From assembly GCA_002796995.1 (NCBI GenBank), contig PEKW01000007.1:372001-436000 (forward strand): DNA of 64,000 nucleotides. Direction: 5' to 3'. This stretch comes from Rhizobium sp. (GTDB taxonomy: Bacteria > Pseudomonadota > Alphaproteobacteria > Rhizobiales > Rhizobiaceae). Made by a program: the position numbers and the translations under genes. The notes below the pieces were generated by a model. It saw nothing but the letters and a program-made list of their open reading frames with translations. It had not been told where the DNA came from and ran no database searches. Positions within the stretch are counted from its first letter, which is position 1, and each line of letters opens with the position of its first letter. This document shows, one piece after another, positions 48,956-57,531 of this stretch.

Positions 48956-49837
48956 TCACCCGGCGAGGAGGTCGACCGCCTGATGCAGCGGCATGTCGAC
49001 CAGCGTAATGCCGTTTTCGGCCAGGAAACGCCGTTCGTTGCGTGTCAGCGCCTCGCCCGTCATCACCGCATAATGCGGTCCCTTCGACCGTTTCAGGATC
49101 TGCCGGGCATAGGTGCGCAGCATCTGGTCGTGGAAGTGGCAGCCCAGGAACAGGAAGCCGAGAGCACCGCGCCGATCCTTGACGACATCCGGGATCGGGG
49201 TCTGGATGTCGATCTCGGTCAGGACTTCCACATAGTCGGAATTGGCCACCAGGAAGTTGCCGGCCGGACGAGCGCCGCCATGCGGCTCGTAGAGAACCGT
49301 CTCGGCGCGCGAGGCGGCGGCATCTTCGACATGGCTGTCGTCGGCACCGTAGACCCTCGTCCAGATGTCGCGGGACTCTCCGGCGCGGGTAATGCCCTGA
49401 ACGCTGACGAAATCCCTCCGTCCGCTCGCCTTCAGCGCCGCCCGCATGGCGCCGTCGTACCAGCTGTCGACGATCAGCGGCAGGGAAAGCCCCGCCAGCC
49501 AGCGATGCAGTGCCGTCGGCTGCGGCTCGACCGAGAAGATCTCTGCCATCCAGGCCTTCAGCGTGTTCCGGTGCCGGCGCTGTTCGATGTGCTGGGCGAC
49601 GGCCCACATATTGGTGCGGATGCGCGACGGCGCCGGGGCGCGCAGGTTGAGCGCTGCCGCCACCGCTTCGGGTGAGGCCGGGATGGCGGCCTCGGCACCC
49701 GCGACTTCCAGAAGGCCGGGACCGAGATAGGGAGAAAGCAATCCCGCCTTCAACCGGTTCCTCAGGTCGAGGATCGCGCTCGCCGCCTCCTCGTCATGGA
49801 CGCTGAACAGGAAATCCTTGTGCAGTATGGCATTCAT
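48956..49837 (-). CDS. SIR2-like domain protein of the nifB operon
   Basis: 293 residues resembling the SIR2_2 group. The N-terminal glycine motif is SPYLGPGLLE. The region equivalent to TTNYD reads VDSWYDGAM, so the catalytic Asn is replaced. The His is kept (YEPHGG), followed by FLVANSDYVEV and the closing LGFLFLGCHFHDQMLRTYA. Full NADase activity is doubtful. It is last in the nifB-fdxN-LRV-nifZ-nifT unit, 44 bases after nifT. I know of no established role in nitrogen fixation; NAD sensing is a guess. Confidence 0.75.
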   Translation of the reverse strand: MNAILHKDFLFSVHDEEAASAILDLRNRLKAGLLSPYLGPGLLEVAGAEAAIPASPEAVAAALNLRAPAPSRIRTNMWAVAQHIEQRRHRNTLKAWMAEIFSVEPQPTALHRWLAGLSLPLIVDSWYDGAMRAALKASGRRDFVSVQGITRAGESRDIWTRVYGADDSHVEDAAASRAETVLYEPHGGARPAGNFLVANSDYVEVLTEIDIQTPIPDVVKDRRGALGFLFLGCHFHDQMLRTYARQILKRSKGPHYAVMTGEALTRNERRFLAENGITLVDMPLHQAVDLLAG

Positions 49838-49880
49838 GGCATCGCACTCCTTCGGTTTCTCGCCTGATCGGCGATCAGGC

Positions 49881-50093
49881 CTATTCGTCGTCGGCCAGCT
49901 TGCGGGCCTCCACGGTGATCGGCAGCCGGGTATCGGCCGGCATGGGCGGGAGATCGAGCCGCCAGCCGTTCTTGAGCGTCACCACGCCGCCCCAAAGGTC
50001 TTCCGTCTCGGATCGGACGATCGGCTCCTCCAGATCCTTCTTCGGCACATAGGCGGAATAGCTGCGCTCTGACTTACGGATCATGACCTTCAT
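49881..50093 (-). CDS. nifT: NifT/FixU family protein
   Basis: A 70-residue member of the NifT/FixU family, recognised by MKVMIRKSERSYSAYVPKKD and GGVVTLKNGWRLDLP. Function unknown. It overlaps nifZ by ATGA. The frame to 50201 is rejected. Confidence 0.93.
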   Translation of the reverse strand: MKVMIRKSERSYSAYVPKKDLEEPIVRSETEDLWGGVVTLKNGWRLDLPPMPADTRLPITVEARKLADDE

Positions 50094-50407
50094 CGTTCGT
50101 TTCCCTGGCTGTCGACGTCCGCCGCCGGCGTCGCGTCGGGCCGGTCGAGACTTACGAGCTCGCGCGCGCGCATGCCCACCAGCGTTCCCCGGTCGACCCA
50201 TTCGACCGAGTAGATGTAGAACTGCTGCAGGAAGGTGCCGATGTCGCGGACATAACCGACATCCCCCTTGCGCACGAGGTTTTCGCCGATCTCCTTGCCG
50301 GGATAGGTGCCGTCATTCCTGACATGGCGGGTCGCCCGGACATGTTCGCCCGGAAGGAAGGCCGGGGCCTTGCGGATTTCGACATCCTGTTCGCGTCCCA
50401 GACCCAT
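50090..50407 (-). CDS. nifZ: NifZ, P-cluster maturation protein
   Basis: 105 residues. The NifZ-type SH3-like motif is present (GEHVRATRHVRNDGTYPGKE, GDVGYVRDIGTFLQQFYIYS). It is known to help form the second P-cluster in MoFe protein. It is followed by nifT with translational overlap. Confidence 0.94.
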   Translation of the reverse strand: MGLGREQDVEIRKAPAFLPGEHVRATRHVRNDGTYPGKEIGENLVRKGDVGYVRDIGTFLQQFYIYSVEWVDRGTLVGMRARELVSLDRPDATPAADVDSQGNER

Positions 50408-50409
50408 GG

Positions 50410-51198
50410 CTATCGCTCCTCTTCCTGGTTGGTGATGCGTTCCAGCGCCCGTTCGCGCACGGCCTCGTCCTCGTCGCTCAGGAACGGGCCGAGTTCATCG
50501 ACGGCGAGCCGCTCGACCACCGCGTGCCGCACGCGAAAATCCGGGTCCTTCGCCAGCAGGTGCAGTCGCGCCGGCTCCAGCCGCCTGGCGATCTCGATTC
50601 TGACCAGCGGCTCTGGATCGGCAACCAGCGCCGGCAGATGAGTGAGCGGCACGCGCCGGGCGGCCTCGCGTCGAATGTCCGGTTCCGGATCGTCCAGAAG
50701 CCCGACAAGCAAGGCATCGGTCGCGGAACTGGCGGCACTCAACCGCACCTGGTAGTCGGGATCACTCAGCAGGGGCAGCAGATGCTCGCCCGACAGCCGC
50801 CGGGCCAGGGCGATCCGCACCCGGCGATCCGGATCGGAACGCATCGCCAGCACACGCGCCGCCGGCAGCCGGATCGCCGCCATGGCCCTGACGTCCGGCT
50901 CGGCATCGGACAGCAGCGGCAACAGCTTGAACGGCGTGGCATAGCGGGCGGCGATGCTGCGCACCTCGAAGAAGGGATGATCGAGATAGCCGTCGGCAAG
51001 CGCCGGATTGAGCGAGAAGAAGCGGTCGATGCGCCGCGCGCGCAGGTCCCTGACGCAGGCCCGGCCGAGATCGCACAGGCCCGAGACCCGGTTCTCCTCA
51101 TGCGGGCAGTCCGCGCAGGAAACCGGATTGCCCAGCCAGTCGATCGCCGGCGGCGCCTGGTCGACGTCCATCTGCCTGGGACCGCTCTTCGTGTTCAT
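50410..51198 (-). CDS. Leucine-rich-variant (LRV) Fe-S repeat protein
   Basis: 262 residues. The N-terminal Cys cluster (CADCPHEE, GLCDLGRACVRD) should bind an Fe-S cluster. About eight repeats of about 24 residues follow (for example LLPLLSDPDYQVRLSAASSA, LLVGLLDDPEPDIRREAARR, LPALVADPEPLVRIEIARR), as in the Azotobacter LRV protein. It is probably a protein-binding scaffold in the nifB operon; the partner is unknown. The start is 51198; a longer frame to 51306 lacks a ribosome site. Confidence 0.9.
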   Translation of the reverse strand: MNTKSGPRQMDVDQAPPAIDWLGNPVSCADCPHEENRVSGLCDLGRACVRDLRARRIDRFFSLNPALADGYLDHPFFEVRSIAARYATPFKLLPLLSDAEPDVRAMAAIRLPAARVLAMRSDPDRRVRIALARRLSGEHLLPLLSDPDYQVRLSAASSATDALLVGLLDDPEPDIRREAARRVPLTHLPALVADPEPLVRIEIARRLEPARLHLLAKDPDFRVRHAVVERLAVDELGPFLSDEDEAVRERALERITNQEEER

Positions 51199-51339
51199 GC
51201 CACCTCTCCACGCCACCCGCACAAGGCCGGCCACGAGTTCGCACGCTCTCGACCGAGGCCGGTCGAGAATGGAGCCCGACCACCGCCACAAGGGTTCAAG
51301 GGCCAAGGGTGGCGGCCGGATTTTCCTGCCTGGATGGAA

Positions 51340-51534
51340 TCAGGCTGGAACGCAGGTCTTCGGCACCGGACAGACGGCCGCGCATTGTTGGGTCTCGAAA
51401 TATCCCTCGCACTCGGTGCACTTGTTCGGATCGATCACATAGGTTTCCCCCTTGAACTTGATCGCCCCGGTCGGGCATTCGAATTCGCAGGCGGAGCATT
51501 GCGTGCATTGCGAAGCGATGATCTTGAAGGCCAT
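51340..51534 (-). CDS. fdxN: FdxN, nif-type 2[4Fe-4S] ferredoxin
   Basis: 64 residues. First cluster [12 protein letters not shown], second [18 protein letters not shown] with the Chromatium-type long loop. It is likely an electron donor for NifB or nitrogenase. It lies 45 bases after nifB. Confidence 0.95.
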   Translation of the reverse strand: MAFKIIASQCTQCSACEFECPTGAIKFKGETYVIDPNKCTECEGYFETQQCAAVCPVPKTCVPA

Positions 51535-51579
51535 TTTTCCATCTCCTGTCGGCTGCTTCGGTTGCGGATCTCAAGAAAT

Positions 51580-53073
51580 TCAGGCGCTCTCGGCCAGGAG
51601 CTCCAGGCCGAACTCGGCGGCATAGAGCGCTCCGATCGCGGTCTCGATATAGTCGAAGCCATAGGCATCGGTGGCGCGGATGCCGGCGGACTTCAGGCTG
51701 TCCTTCGGGCAATCGCCGATCTTGGCGCAGAGCACCACGTCGATGCCCTCCAGCGCTTCGATGACGCCGTCGAGGGTCGCGTCCTCGCCAAAGCCGCCCA
51801 GACAATATTGCTCGACCTTGCGATGGCCGACGAAGCTGATGCCCTTGGGCGAGGCTTCGTAGACCTGGAACTCCCTGGCATGGCCGAAATGTTCGTTGAC
51901 ACGCCCGCCACCCTTGGTCGCGATCGCGACAAGCAGCGAGCCGGCGGCCTCGGTGTCCCGGACGGCGCTGACCGCCGCCTGCTTGGCCGCCACATGGTCT
52001 CCCCGTTCGCGAGCGACAACCTCGCGATAGGTTTCGCGCTTGGCGGGATCGTAGGTGACTTCCTCCGGGATCTGGTCGAGGGTGAATTCCTGGCCCCGGT
52101 CCTCGCCGAGCAGGCCGACGGCGTCTGCCCGACACTGGCGGCAGTGGCGCATCAGCTTGGCGCCGCCCTCGAGCTTGTCCTGAAGCGCCTTCAGCTCCAT
52201 CGCCTTCGGCCCGCGCTGGCCGGTCAGTCCGTAATGGGTGCCGTGCGCCGGGTCGGAAATCAGCGGCATGACATTGTGCAGGAAGGCGCCGCGTTCCTTG
52301 ACCCATTTGTTCACCTCGATCAGGTGCTCGTCGTTGACCCCGGGGATCATCACCGAATTGATCTTGGTCAGAATGCCGCGGGCGGTCAGCATTTCGAGCC
52401 CGAGCATCTGCCGCTCATGCAGGATCTGCGAGGCCTCGAGCCCGGTATAGCGGCGGTTCTTGTAGAAGATCCACGGATAGATCTTCGTGCCGATCTCGGG
52501 ATCGACCATGTTGATGGTGATCGTCACATGGTCGACATTCATTGCGGCGAGTTCGTCGACATGATCGGGCAAGGCCAGGCCGTTGGTCGAGATGCAGAGC
52601 TTGATGTCGGGAATGTCGCACGACACTTCCTCGAAGGTCGCCCTGGTCTTCCTCCAGTCGTAGCAGGCATCCCCCGGTCCGGCGATGCCGAGCACGGAAA
52701 GCTGGGGCACCTCGTTGGCGACCGCGATCACCTTGCGCTTGGCCTGGCCCGGCGTCAGCTTTTCCGAGACGACGCCCGGCCGGCTCTCGTTGGCGCAGTC
52801 ATACTTGCGATTGCAGTAATTGCACTGGATGTTGCAGGCGGGCGCGACGGCTACATGCATGCGAGCGAAATAGTGGTGCGCTTCCTCGGAGTAGCACGGA
52901 TGGTCCTTGATCTTTTCCCATATGGCCGGGTCCATGTCGTCGGGCTTGGCCGACGAGCCGCAGGAGCTCGACGAACAGCCGCCGGACGTGGCCTTCGCGA
53001 GCAAGGCGTCCATGGAGGATGCAGGGGCAAGGCTTTCCAGCGAAATCATGGCTGCGGACATCGGTTGCTCCAT
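51580..53073 (-). CDS. nifB: NifB, FeMo-co core radical-SAM synthase
   Basis: 497 residues. Radical SAM motif CNIQCNYC near residue 77, LCISTNGL, and CRQCRADAVGLLGED. The C-terminal 120 residues are a NifX-like domain (VAIATKGGGRVNEHFGHARE). It makes the NifB-co [8Fe-9S-C] core. ATG at 53073 (MEQPM) is chosen; 53061 is possible. It is the first gene from its own sigma-54 promoter. Confidence 0.97.
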   Translation of the reverse strand: MEQPMSAAMISLESLAPASSMDALLAKATSGGCSSSSCGSSAKPDDMDPAIWEKIKDHPCYSEEAHHYFARMHVAVAPACNIQCNYCNRKYDCANESRPGVVSEKLTPGQAKRKVIAVANEVPQLSVLGIAGPGDACYDWRKTRATFEEVSCDIPDIKLCISTNGLALPDHVDELAAMNVDHVTITINMVDPEIGTKIYPWIFYKNRRYTGLEASQILHERQMLGLEMLTARGILTKINSVMIPGVNDEHLIEVNKWVKERGAFLHNVMPLISDPAHGTHYGLTGQRGPKAMELKALQDKLEGGAKLMRHCRQCRADAVGLLGEDRGQEFTLDQIPEEVTYDPAKRETYREVVARERGDHVAAKQAAVSAVRDTEAAGSLLVAIATKGGGRVNEHFGHAREFQVYEASPKGISFVGHRKVEQYCLGGFGEDATLDGVIEALEGIDVVLCAKIGDCPKDSLKSAGIRATDAYGFDYIETAIGALYAAEFGLELLAESA

Positions 53074-53101
53074 TGCGTCGGGTTAACGATGCAAGGGAGA
53101 A

Positions 53102-53117
53102 AGCAAGGCCCGTGCCA
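53102..53117 (-). promoter_or_regulatory. Sigma-54 promoter of nifB
   Basis: On the minus strand TGGCACG-GGCC-TTGCT, a perfect -24/-12 spacing, only about 29 bp from the nifB start. Confidence 0.9.
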
Positions 53118-53138
53118 CGCAACAATAATAAATGAATA

Positions 53139-53151
53139 CAATTGGTTAATC
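53139..53151 (-). promoter_or_regulatory. IHF-like site upstream of nifB
   Basis: On the minus strand GATTAACCAATTG shares the core AACCAATTG with the nifH site and matches the IHF consensus except at two positions. Confidence 0.4.
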
Positions 53152-53189
53152 GCGGCCGAAGTCGGCGCGTGTCGGATTGACGACGGTTT

Positions 53190-53205
53190 TGTCGGATGCT
53201 CGACA
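53190..53205 (-). promoter_or_regulatory. NifA upstream activator site for nifB
   Basis: A perfect TGT-N10-ACA centred 80 bp upstream of the nifB -24 element. A weaker TGT-N10-ACG lies beside it at about 53170. Confidence 0.85.
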
Positions 53206-53403
53206 ATGACGTGACCCCACTGTCAGATCGCCAAGGCCGTCGGCTTCGGAACCGCGGAGCTGCCGATGCGGGCCTTCGCTGACGTTGCCACCAGGGCAGA
53301 TAGGCCTGCAGCCTGAAGCGCAAACCTCCCGCGTCCCCCTAATACAGCATCCTCGAAACGACGCGCACGGCATCGATCTGTATGTCGGGTGTCCGTGGAA
53401 TTT

Positions 53404-53417
53404 TTGGCTTTTATCAA
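53404..53417 (+). promoter_or_regulatory. Possible FixK/FNR box upstream of fixL
   Basis: TTGGC-TTTT-ATCAA differs from TTGA(T/C)-N4-(A/G)TCAA at one or two positions and lies about 54 bp before fixL. It would allow FixK feedback on fixLJ. Confidence 0.45.
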
Positions 53418-53470
53418 GTCTTGCGCACGGCTACATTCCCGAGTTGAAACCGAAGCACAGGGTCCCGGGA

Positions 53471-54994
53471 ATGTCACAAACAGACCGTCGGCATAGTTGG
53501 ACTCTGAGAGGCGTCCTGGCGCCCCTTGCGATGGGACCCGGTTTGCCATTATTGGCCAAGGGAGGGGGCTATGTTGTCGCAGCCTCGATTGGTCTGGTAG
53601 CCATCGGTTCGTCCGTCAACGGTGTTTCACTCGAGGCGACAACCGTCGTCCTGTTGCTCATCTGCCAAGTCCTCTTGGCCGCGTTCATTGGCGGCGCTGG
53701 CCCGGCATTACTTTCCACTGTGCTTGCATTCTTTGTGCTCCAGTACACGGGTGCCCCAGATGATCTTCGATTGTCGGTATCTGGTCTGGGCCTGTCGATC
53801 ATCATCGCATTGTTGGCCGTTGCTTTCGGCGCAGCGCGTAGCGTCGCCCACGACAGGCGGGCAAAACTGGAACATGAACTCGCGGACCGGGAGGCCCGCC
53901 TGCATTCCATTCTCGACACGGTGCCGGATGCGACCATCGTCAGCGACCAAGAAGGCAATATTCTTTCCTTCAATACCGCGGCCGTGCGGCAGTTTGGCTA
54001 TTCAGAAGGGGAGGCCATCGGCCAGAACCTTAGAATGCTGATGCCGCAACCCTATCGCCGGGAGCATGACGGCTACATGAGCCGCTACATGACCACAGGG
54101 GAGCGGCGAATTATTGGCATTGATCGGGTCGTTGTCGGCCAGCGTAAGGACGGATCGACATTCCCGATGAAACTGACAGTCGGAGAAACCCGTCGCGGCG
54201 GCAGTCGGCTGTTCACCGGCTTCGTCCGGGATCTGACCGAGCGAGAAGAATCGGCGGCCCGCCTGCAAGAAATCCAGTCGGAGTTGGCAAGGCTTGGTCG
54301 ACTGAACGAGATGGGGGAAATGGCGTCGACGCTCGCTCACGAGCTCAACCAGCCTTTGTCGGCGATCGCCAATTATATCCACGGCTGCGCTCGCCTGCTG
54401 GAGGGGTCCACGAGCGAGCGCGATGAGCAGGTTCGTCATGCGCTGAAGGATGCGGGCGAGCAGAGCATTCGCGCCGGACTGATCATTCGCCACCTGCGCG
54501 AATTCGTCACGAAAGGCGAAACTGAGAAGACGCCGGAGAGCCTGCGTCAACTCGTGGAAGAAGCAGCAGCGCTTGCGCTCATCGGGTCGAGAGAAAAGGG
54601 CGTTCGCACCATGTTCGATTTCGGTCGCGGCCCCGACAGCGTTGTCGTCGATCGTATCCAGATTCAGCAGGTTCTGACAAATCTCATGCGCAACGCGATC
54701 GAAGCAATGACGGCCGTCCCCGTCAAACAGATTTCCGTGAGCGTGACCTCTGACACGGGGATGATGGCGGTGGTAGTCGAGGATTCCGGTCCCGGAATCC
54801 CGAACGAAATCACCGCAGACCTTTTCAAGCCTTTCACGACGACGAAAGCCGGCGGCATGGGGATCGGCTTGTCCATATCAAGACGAATTATTGAAGCCCA
54901 TGGCGGGGAATTGACCGTCTCGAAAAGCAAGCTGGGAGGTGCCTGTTTCCGATTTACCCTCCCTGAAGACAATGAGGACCGGGATGCAGCCTGA
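53471..54994 (+). CDS. fixL: FixL, haem-PAS oxygen-sensor histidine kinase
   Basis: 507 residues. Four or so N-terminal membrane helices (about 18-120) are followed by a PAS domain with haem His199 in [12 protein letters not shown] and Arg219 in RRIIGIDRV, 20 residues apart as in known FixL proteins. The HisKA motif is [14 protein letters not shown], with ATPase motifs [10 protein letters not shown] and GMGIGLSIS. It autophosphorylates at low oxygen and signals to FixJ. The start MSQTD at 53471 is chosen because the membrane region begins after it. It overlaps fixJ by 11 bases. Confidence 0.96.
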   Translation: MSQTDRRHSWTLRGVLAPLAMGPGLPLLAKGGGYVVAASIGLVAIGSSVNGVSLEATTVVLLLICQVLLAAFIGGAGPALLSTVLAFFVLQYTGAPDDLRLSVSGLGLSIIIALLAVAFGAARSVAHDRRAKLEHELADREARLHSILDTVPDATIVSDQEGNILSFNTAAVRQFGYSEGEAIGQNLRMLMPQPYRREHDGYMSRYMTTGERRIIGIDRVVVGQRKDGSTFPMKLTVGETRRGGSRLFTGFVRDLTEREESAARLQEIQSELARLGRLNEMGEMASTLAHELNQPLSAIANYIHGCARLLEGSTSERDEQVRHALKDAGEQSIRAGLIIRHLREFVTKGETEKTPESLRQLVEEAAALALIGSREKGVRTMFDFGRGPDSVVVDRIQIQQVLTNLMRNAIEAMTAVPVKQISVSVTSDTGMMAVVVEDSGPGIPNEITADLFKPFTTTKAGGMGIGLSISRRIIEAHGGELTVSKSKLGGACFRFTLPEDNEDRDAA

Positions 54995-55595
54995 CGACTT
55001 CACCGTACACATCGTCGATGACGAAGAAGCGTTGCGCAAATCGCTCGCTTTCATGTTGACCGTCAATGGCTTTGCCGTGCGTGTGCATGACTCGGCGACG
55101 GCCTTCGCACAGATCGCCGCAAACCTGAGCCAGGCCATATTGGTGACAGACATGAGAATGCCCGACATGAGCGGGCTCGATCTGATCCGCCGAGTGTCCA
55201 CCGTATCCCGTGCAATACCGTCGATCGTCGTGACCGGCCATGGCGACATTCCCATGGCGGTGGAGGCGATGAAGGCCGGGGCGGTCGATTTCATCGAGAA
55301 ACCATTCGAGGAGACCGTGATCGTCGAGGCGATTCGCCGCGCAGCTGGCCGGCTCGGCAATGGGTCAGCTGGTGAAGTCAATGCAGAAGACATCAAGACG
55401 CGCGTGGAGAGCCTGAGCGAGAGGGAAAGAGAGGTTCTCGCCGCTGTGGTCGCAGGACAGCCCAATAAAGCGATCGCGTTCGACCTGAAGATCAGCCCGC
55501 GCACCGTTGAGGTACACCGCGCCAATGTCATGATGAAGATGAGGGCCCGCAGCCTGCCCGATCTTGTGCGCATGTCACTGACGATCGGCCCATAG
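54984..55595 (+). CDS. fixJ: FixJ, LuxR-type response regulator
   Basis: 203 residues. Receiver with [16 protein letters not shown], phospho-Asp in [20 protein letters not shown] and IEKPFEE. The C-terminal HTH is [20 protein letters not shown] then [17 protein letters not shown]. It should activate fixK at low oxygen. It is encoded in one unit with fixL. Confidence 0.96.
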   Translation: MQPDDFTVHIVDDEEALRKSLAFMLTVNGFAVRVHDSATAFAQIAANLSQAILVTDMRMPDMSGLDLIRRVSTVSRAIPSIVVTGHGDIPMAVEAMKAGAVDFIEKPFEETVIVEAIRRAAGRLGNGSAGEVNAEDIKTRVESLSEREREVLAAVVAGQPNKAIAFDLKISPRTVEVHRANVMMKMRARSLPDLVRMSLTIGP

Positions 55596-55707
55596 TCTGA
55601 TCAGCAAGAAAACCTGTTGTCCGGCTTGATCCAAAACAAGATGTGGATAGCCAATATGTGCGACCCAGAAGCATGGGAGACCCCCTTGCTTGGCTTCTGG
55701 AGTCCAA

Positions 55708-56049
55708 TTGTCCACTGCTTCCGCAATCGTCGTTATCGTCAAAGACCCGGCACTTCTCCGGTCCATCACCTTTGCCCTCAACGCCCACGGGCAAGCAGTC
55801 GAGCCGTTTAGTGACTGGGCGACGGCAGCCGGCGCAGCACGAAAGGCGGATTGCGTTGTACTGGATGGCTGCTTGCCTGTTGCCGATGTCCGAGCCGGCC
55901 TGACGCTCTCGCAGGAGGGAATCAAAATCGTGCTTCTTACGGAAAGCGAGGCGGAATCGAACCCTGACTTCCCCGTGCAGGTGTTGGCCAAGCCCCTCAA
56001 AGGATCCGATATCGCCGATGCGGTCGCGACATTGCGTGGAAATACGTAG
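55708..56049 (+). CDS. Single-domain receiver protein between fixJ and fixK (FixT-like candidate)
   Basis: 113 residues from a TTG at 55708, which has TGGAG six bases before it. The fold is that of a receiver alone (IVVIVKDPALLRSITFALNA, VLDGCLP with Asp53, VLLTESE, LAKPL) with no output domain. Only one acidic residue is left of the usual N-terminal acidic pair. Two cysteines (49 and 55) flank Asp53. Its place in a fixLJ-fixK locus recalls Caulobacter FixT, a receiver that inhibits FixL; whether this is an orthologue is not proved. Confidence 0.7.
   Translation: MSTASAIVVIVKDPALLRSITFALNAHGQAVEPFSDWATAAGAARKADCVVLDGCLPVADVRAGLTLSQEGIKIVLLTESEAESNPDFPVQVLAKPLKGSDIADAVATLRGNT
56042..56049 (+). 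promoter_or_regulatory. Possible FixJ-binding site before fixK
   Basis: ATACGTAG matches the FixJ class-I consensus GTAMGTAG at seven of eight positions, about 70 bp upstream of fixK and overlapping the stop of the receiver gene. Confidence 0.35.
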
Positions 56050-56116
56050 TGGAAGGACCCAATAGCGAGCCGTCGCGACATGCAGCATGATCCCCTCATC
56101 AAAGAGGGAAACTGCC

Positions 56117-56761
56117 ATGCAAACTTCCGCCTCGACCATGTCCAAGTATCTTATGCCCCCTGCACCCCGCGCACGAGGCTTTGCCCACATCCGCCCAGTA
56201 ACCTTCTACGGACCGGAGGATGTCATTTACGCACAGGGCGAGCGCGCCGGACTGCTGTATCGAATCGAATATGGGGCGGTCAGAATATATCGATTGCTTG
56301 CCGATGGCCGCCGCCAGGTGGTTGCCTTCTATCTGACAGGTGAGACATTCGGCTTCGAAGTCGGCGGCGTGAACAGCTTCTACGCCGAAGCCATGGTGAA
56401 CACCGGCCTCACGACCGTTGAATACCTGCCGGATGGTACCTTCGGTGTGGAACTGGTGGAAATCGCGCTCAAGGCCATGGTGCGTGCTCAGGAGCACCTT
56501 CTTGTGGTCGGACGACAGAACTCGCTTGAGAAGGTATCCATCTTCCTGGCCGAAATTCTCGAGCGGCAGGGCGGTGGCGATGTCATAGATCTGCCGATGA
56601 GCCGGACCGATATCGGCGACTATCTCGGCCTCACCATCGAGACGGTGTCGCGCAGCATTTCAAAGCTTCGCGACATGGGCGTTATCAGGCTCCGCAGCGC
56701 GCGATGCGTCGTAGTGCTCAAGCTCGATAAGCTTCACCAGATCGGTGAGCACTCGGTGTAG
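56117..56761 (+). CDS. fixK: FixK, CRP/FNR-family regulator
   Basis: 214 residues. N-terminal cyclic-nucleotide-binding-like domain (FYGPEDVIYAQGERAGLLYR, GETFGFEVGG) and C-terminal HTH DLPMSRTDIGDYLGLTIETVSRSISKL with the E-x-x-S-R contact residues of the FNR/FixK type. The N-terminal Fe-S cysteines of FNR are absent, as in FixK. It would switch on microaerobic genes (fixNOPQ is outside this window). ATG at 56117 has AGAGGG upstream. Confidence 0.93.
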   Translation: MQTSASTMSKYLMPPAPRARGFAHIRPVTFYGPEDVIYAQGERAGLLYRIEYGAVRIYRLLADGRRQVVAFYLTGETFGFEVGGVNSFYAEAMVNTGLTTVEYLPDGTFGVELVEIALKAMVRAQEHLLVVGRQNSLEKVSIFLAEILERQGGGDVIDLPMSRTDIGDYLGLTIETVSRSISKLRDMGVIRLRSARCVVVLKLDKLHQIGEHSV

Positions 56762-56821
56762 GCTGCGGCAGTCGATCTACCGGCTTGCGGCGACATGCAA
56801 CCCCCACCGGATCAAAGCTTG

Positions 56822-56912
56822 GCTCATTGAATTGGGCACAACAACAATTCTCCCCTCCTCCCCGGCAGTCCAGCGCTGCCCACTTCAAACCCTGCCGCGG
56901 CAGGGTTTTTTT
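56822..56912 (+). ncRNA. Candidate CCTCCTCCC-motif small RNA downstream of fixK
   Basis: An unassigned stretch carries CCTCCTCCC at 56854-56862, a short GGCAG/CTGCC hairpin at 56864-56880 and a strong terminator immediately after. This layout recalls the alpha-proteobacterial cuckoo/alpha-r14 RNAs, whose anti-Shine-Dalgarno-like loops base-pair with mRNA. The 5' end is not defined by sequence. Confidence 0.45.
56887..56912 (+). terminator. Strong Rho-independent terminator
   Basis: AAACCCTGC-CGCG-GCAGGGTTT followed by a T-run. It may end the candidate small RNA and/or the fixK transcript. Beyond it, 56913-57106 shows no gene I can support. Confidence 0.85.
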
Positions 56913-57106
56913 CGCAGAGGTAAGAGATCAGTCGGCGGCTATCGAATCATGGAGGCATGCGCCGGCCAGAGATACGTGCGACAGTTTCTCAGAAAGCGCT
57001 TGACCTTCCCTCCATGGGAAGGACGATCATGATGATGCCGCTTACTGAAGATCTGAGTTGGCGGAAGGTGGACTGCTATGGTCCGGCATCCATAGGGCAA
57101 GGATCG

Positions 57107-57457
57107 ATGCGCTGTCGCGACGCAAAACCAGGCTTCTTCAAGATGGTGGCGATGCTGATCGCCGTCGTCATCTTTCTTGGTGCACCGGCATTGGCAATCG
57201 TTCATCCCTGCGATCCTCCTCAGGCCACATCCACCGCGCATAGCCACAGCGATGGGCACCACGCTGACCAGAAAGCCAAGGCGTTCGACTTCAAGGCGTG
57301 CTGCGCCAGTTCATGTGCGACCTGCCTCACCACCTTGTCCGAAGCGGGGCCATACGTTTTGGTCGCCGTTCCATCCCACCCGACAACCGAATGGCTATCG
57401 CGCCTCTCGGGCCGTGAGCCCTCTCCGGGTTTCGAACCCCCTCGACTGGTTGCCTGA
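57107..57457 (+). CDS. Histidine/cysteine-rich small secreted protein of the copper block
   Basis: 116 residues from ATG 57107; starts at 57029, 57014 or 57143 are also possible. A hydrophobic N-terminal segment (MVAMLIAVVIFLGAPALAI) resembles a signal peptide. A His-rich stretch follows (HSHSDGHHADQ), then CCASSCATCL and a closing GREPSPGFEPPR, features of small proteins found near copper-resistance genes. Next to a multicopper oxidase and a Cu ATPase it probably binds copper in the periplasm (inference). Confidence 0.65.
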   Translation: MRCRDAKPGFFKMVAMLIAVVIFLGAPALAIVHPCDPPQATSTAHSHSDGHHADQKAKAFDFKACCASSCATCLTTLSEAGPYVLVAVPSHPTTEWLSRLSGREPSPGFEPPRLVA

Positions 57458-57531
57458 CAATCGCCTGCGCCATGGCGCGAGTTCTCAGCAACAACGTGGT
57501 CGAAGTGACCGGAATCGAGAGAGAAAGAACG

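Noticed and set aside
50524..53214. An 896-codon open frame on the plus strand
   Set aside because: It runs antisense through the LRV gene, fdxN and nifB. Its length reflects high GC and the codon bias of the real genes; the translation has no domain and is rich in Arg, Gly and His.
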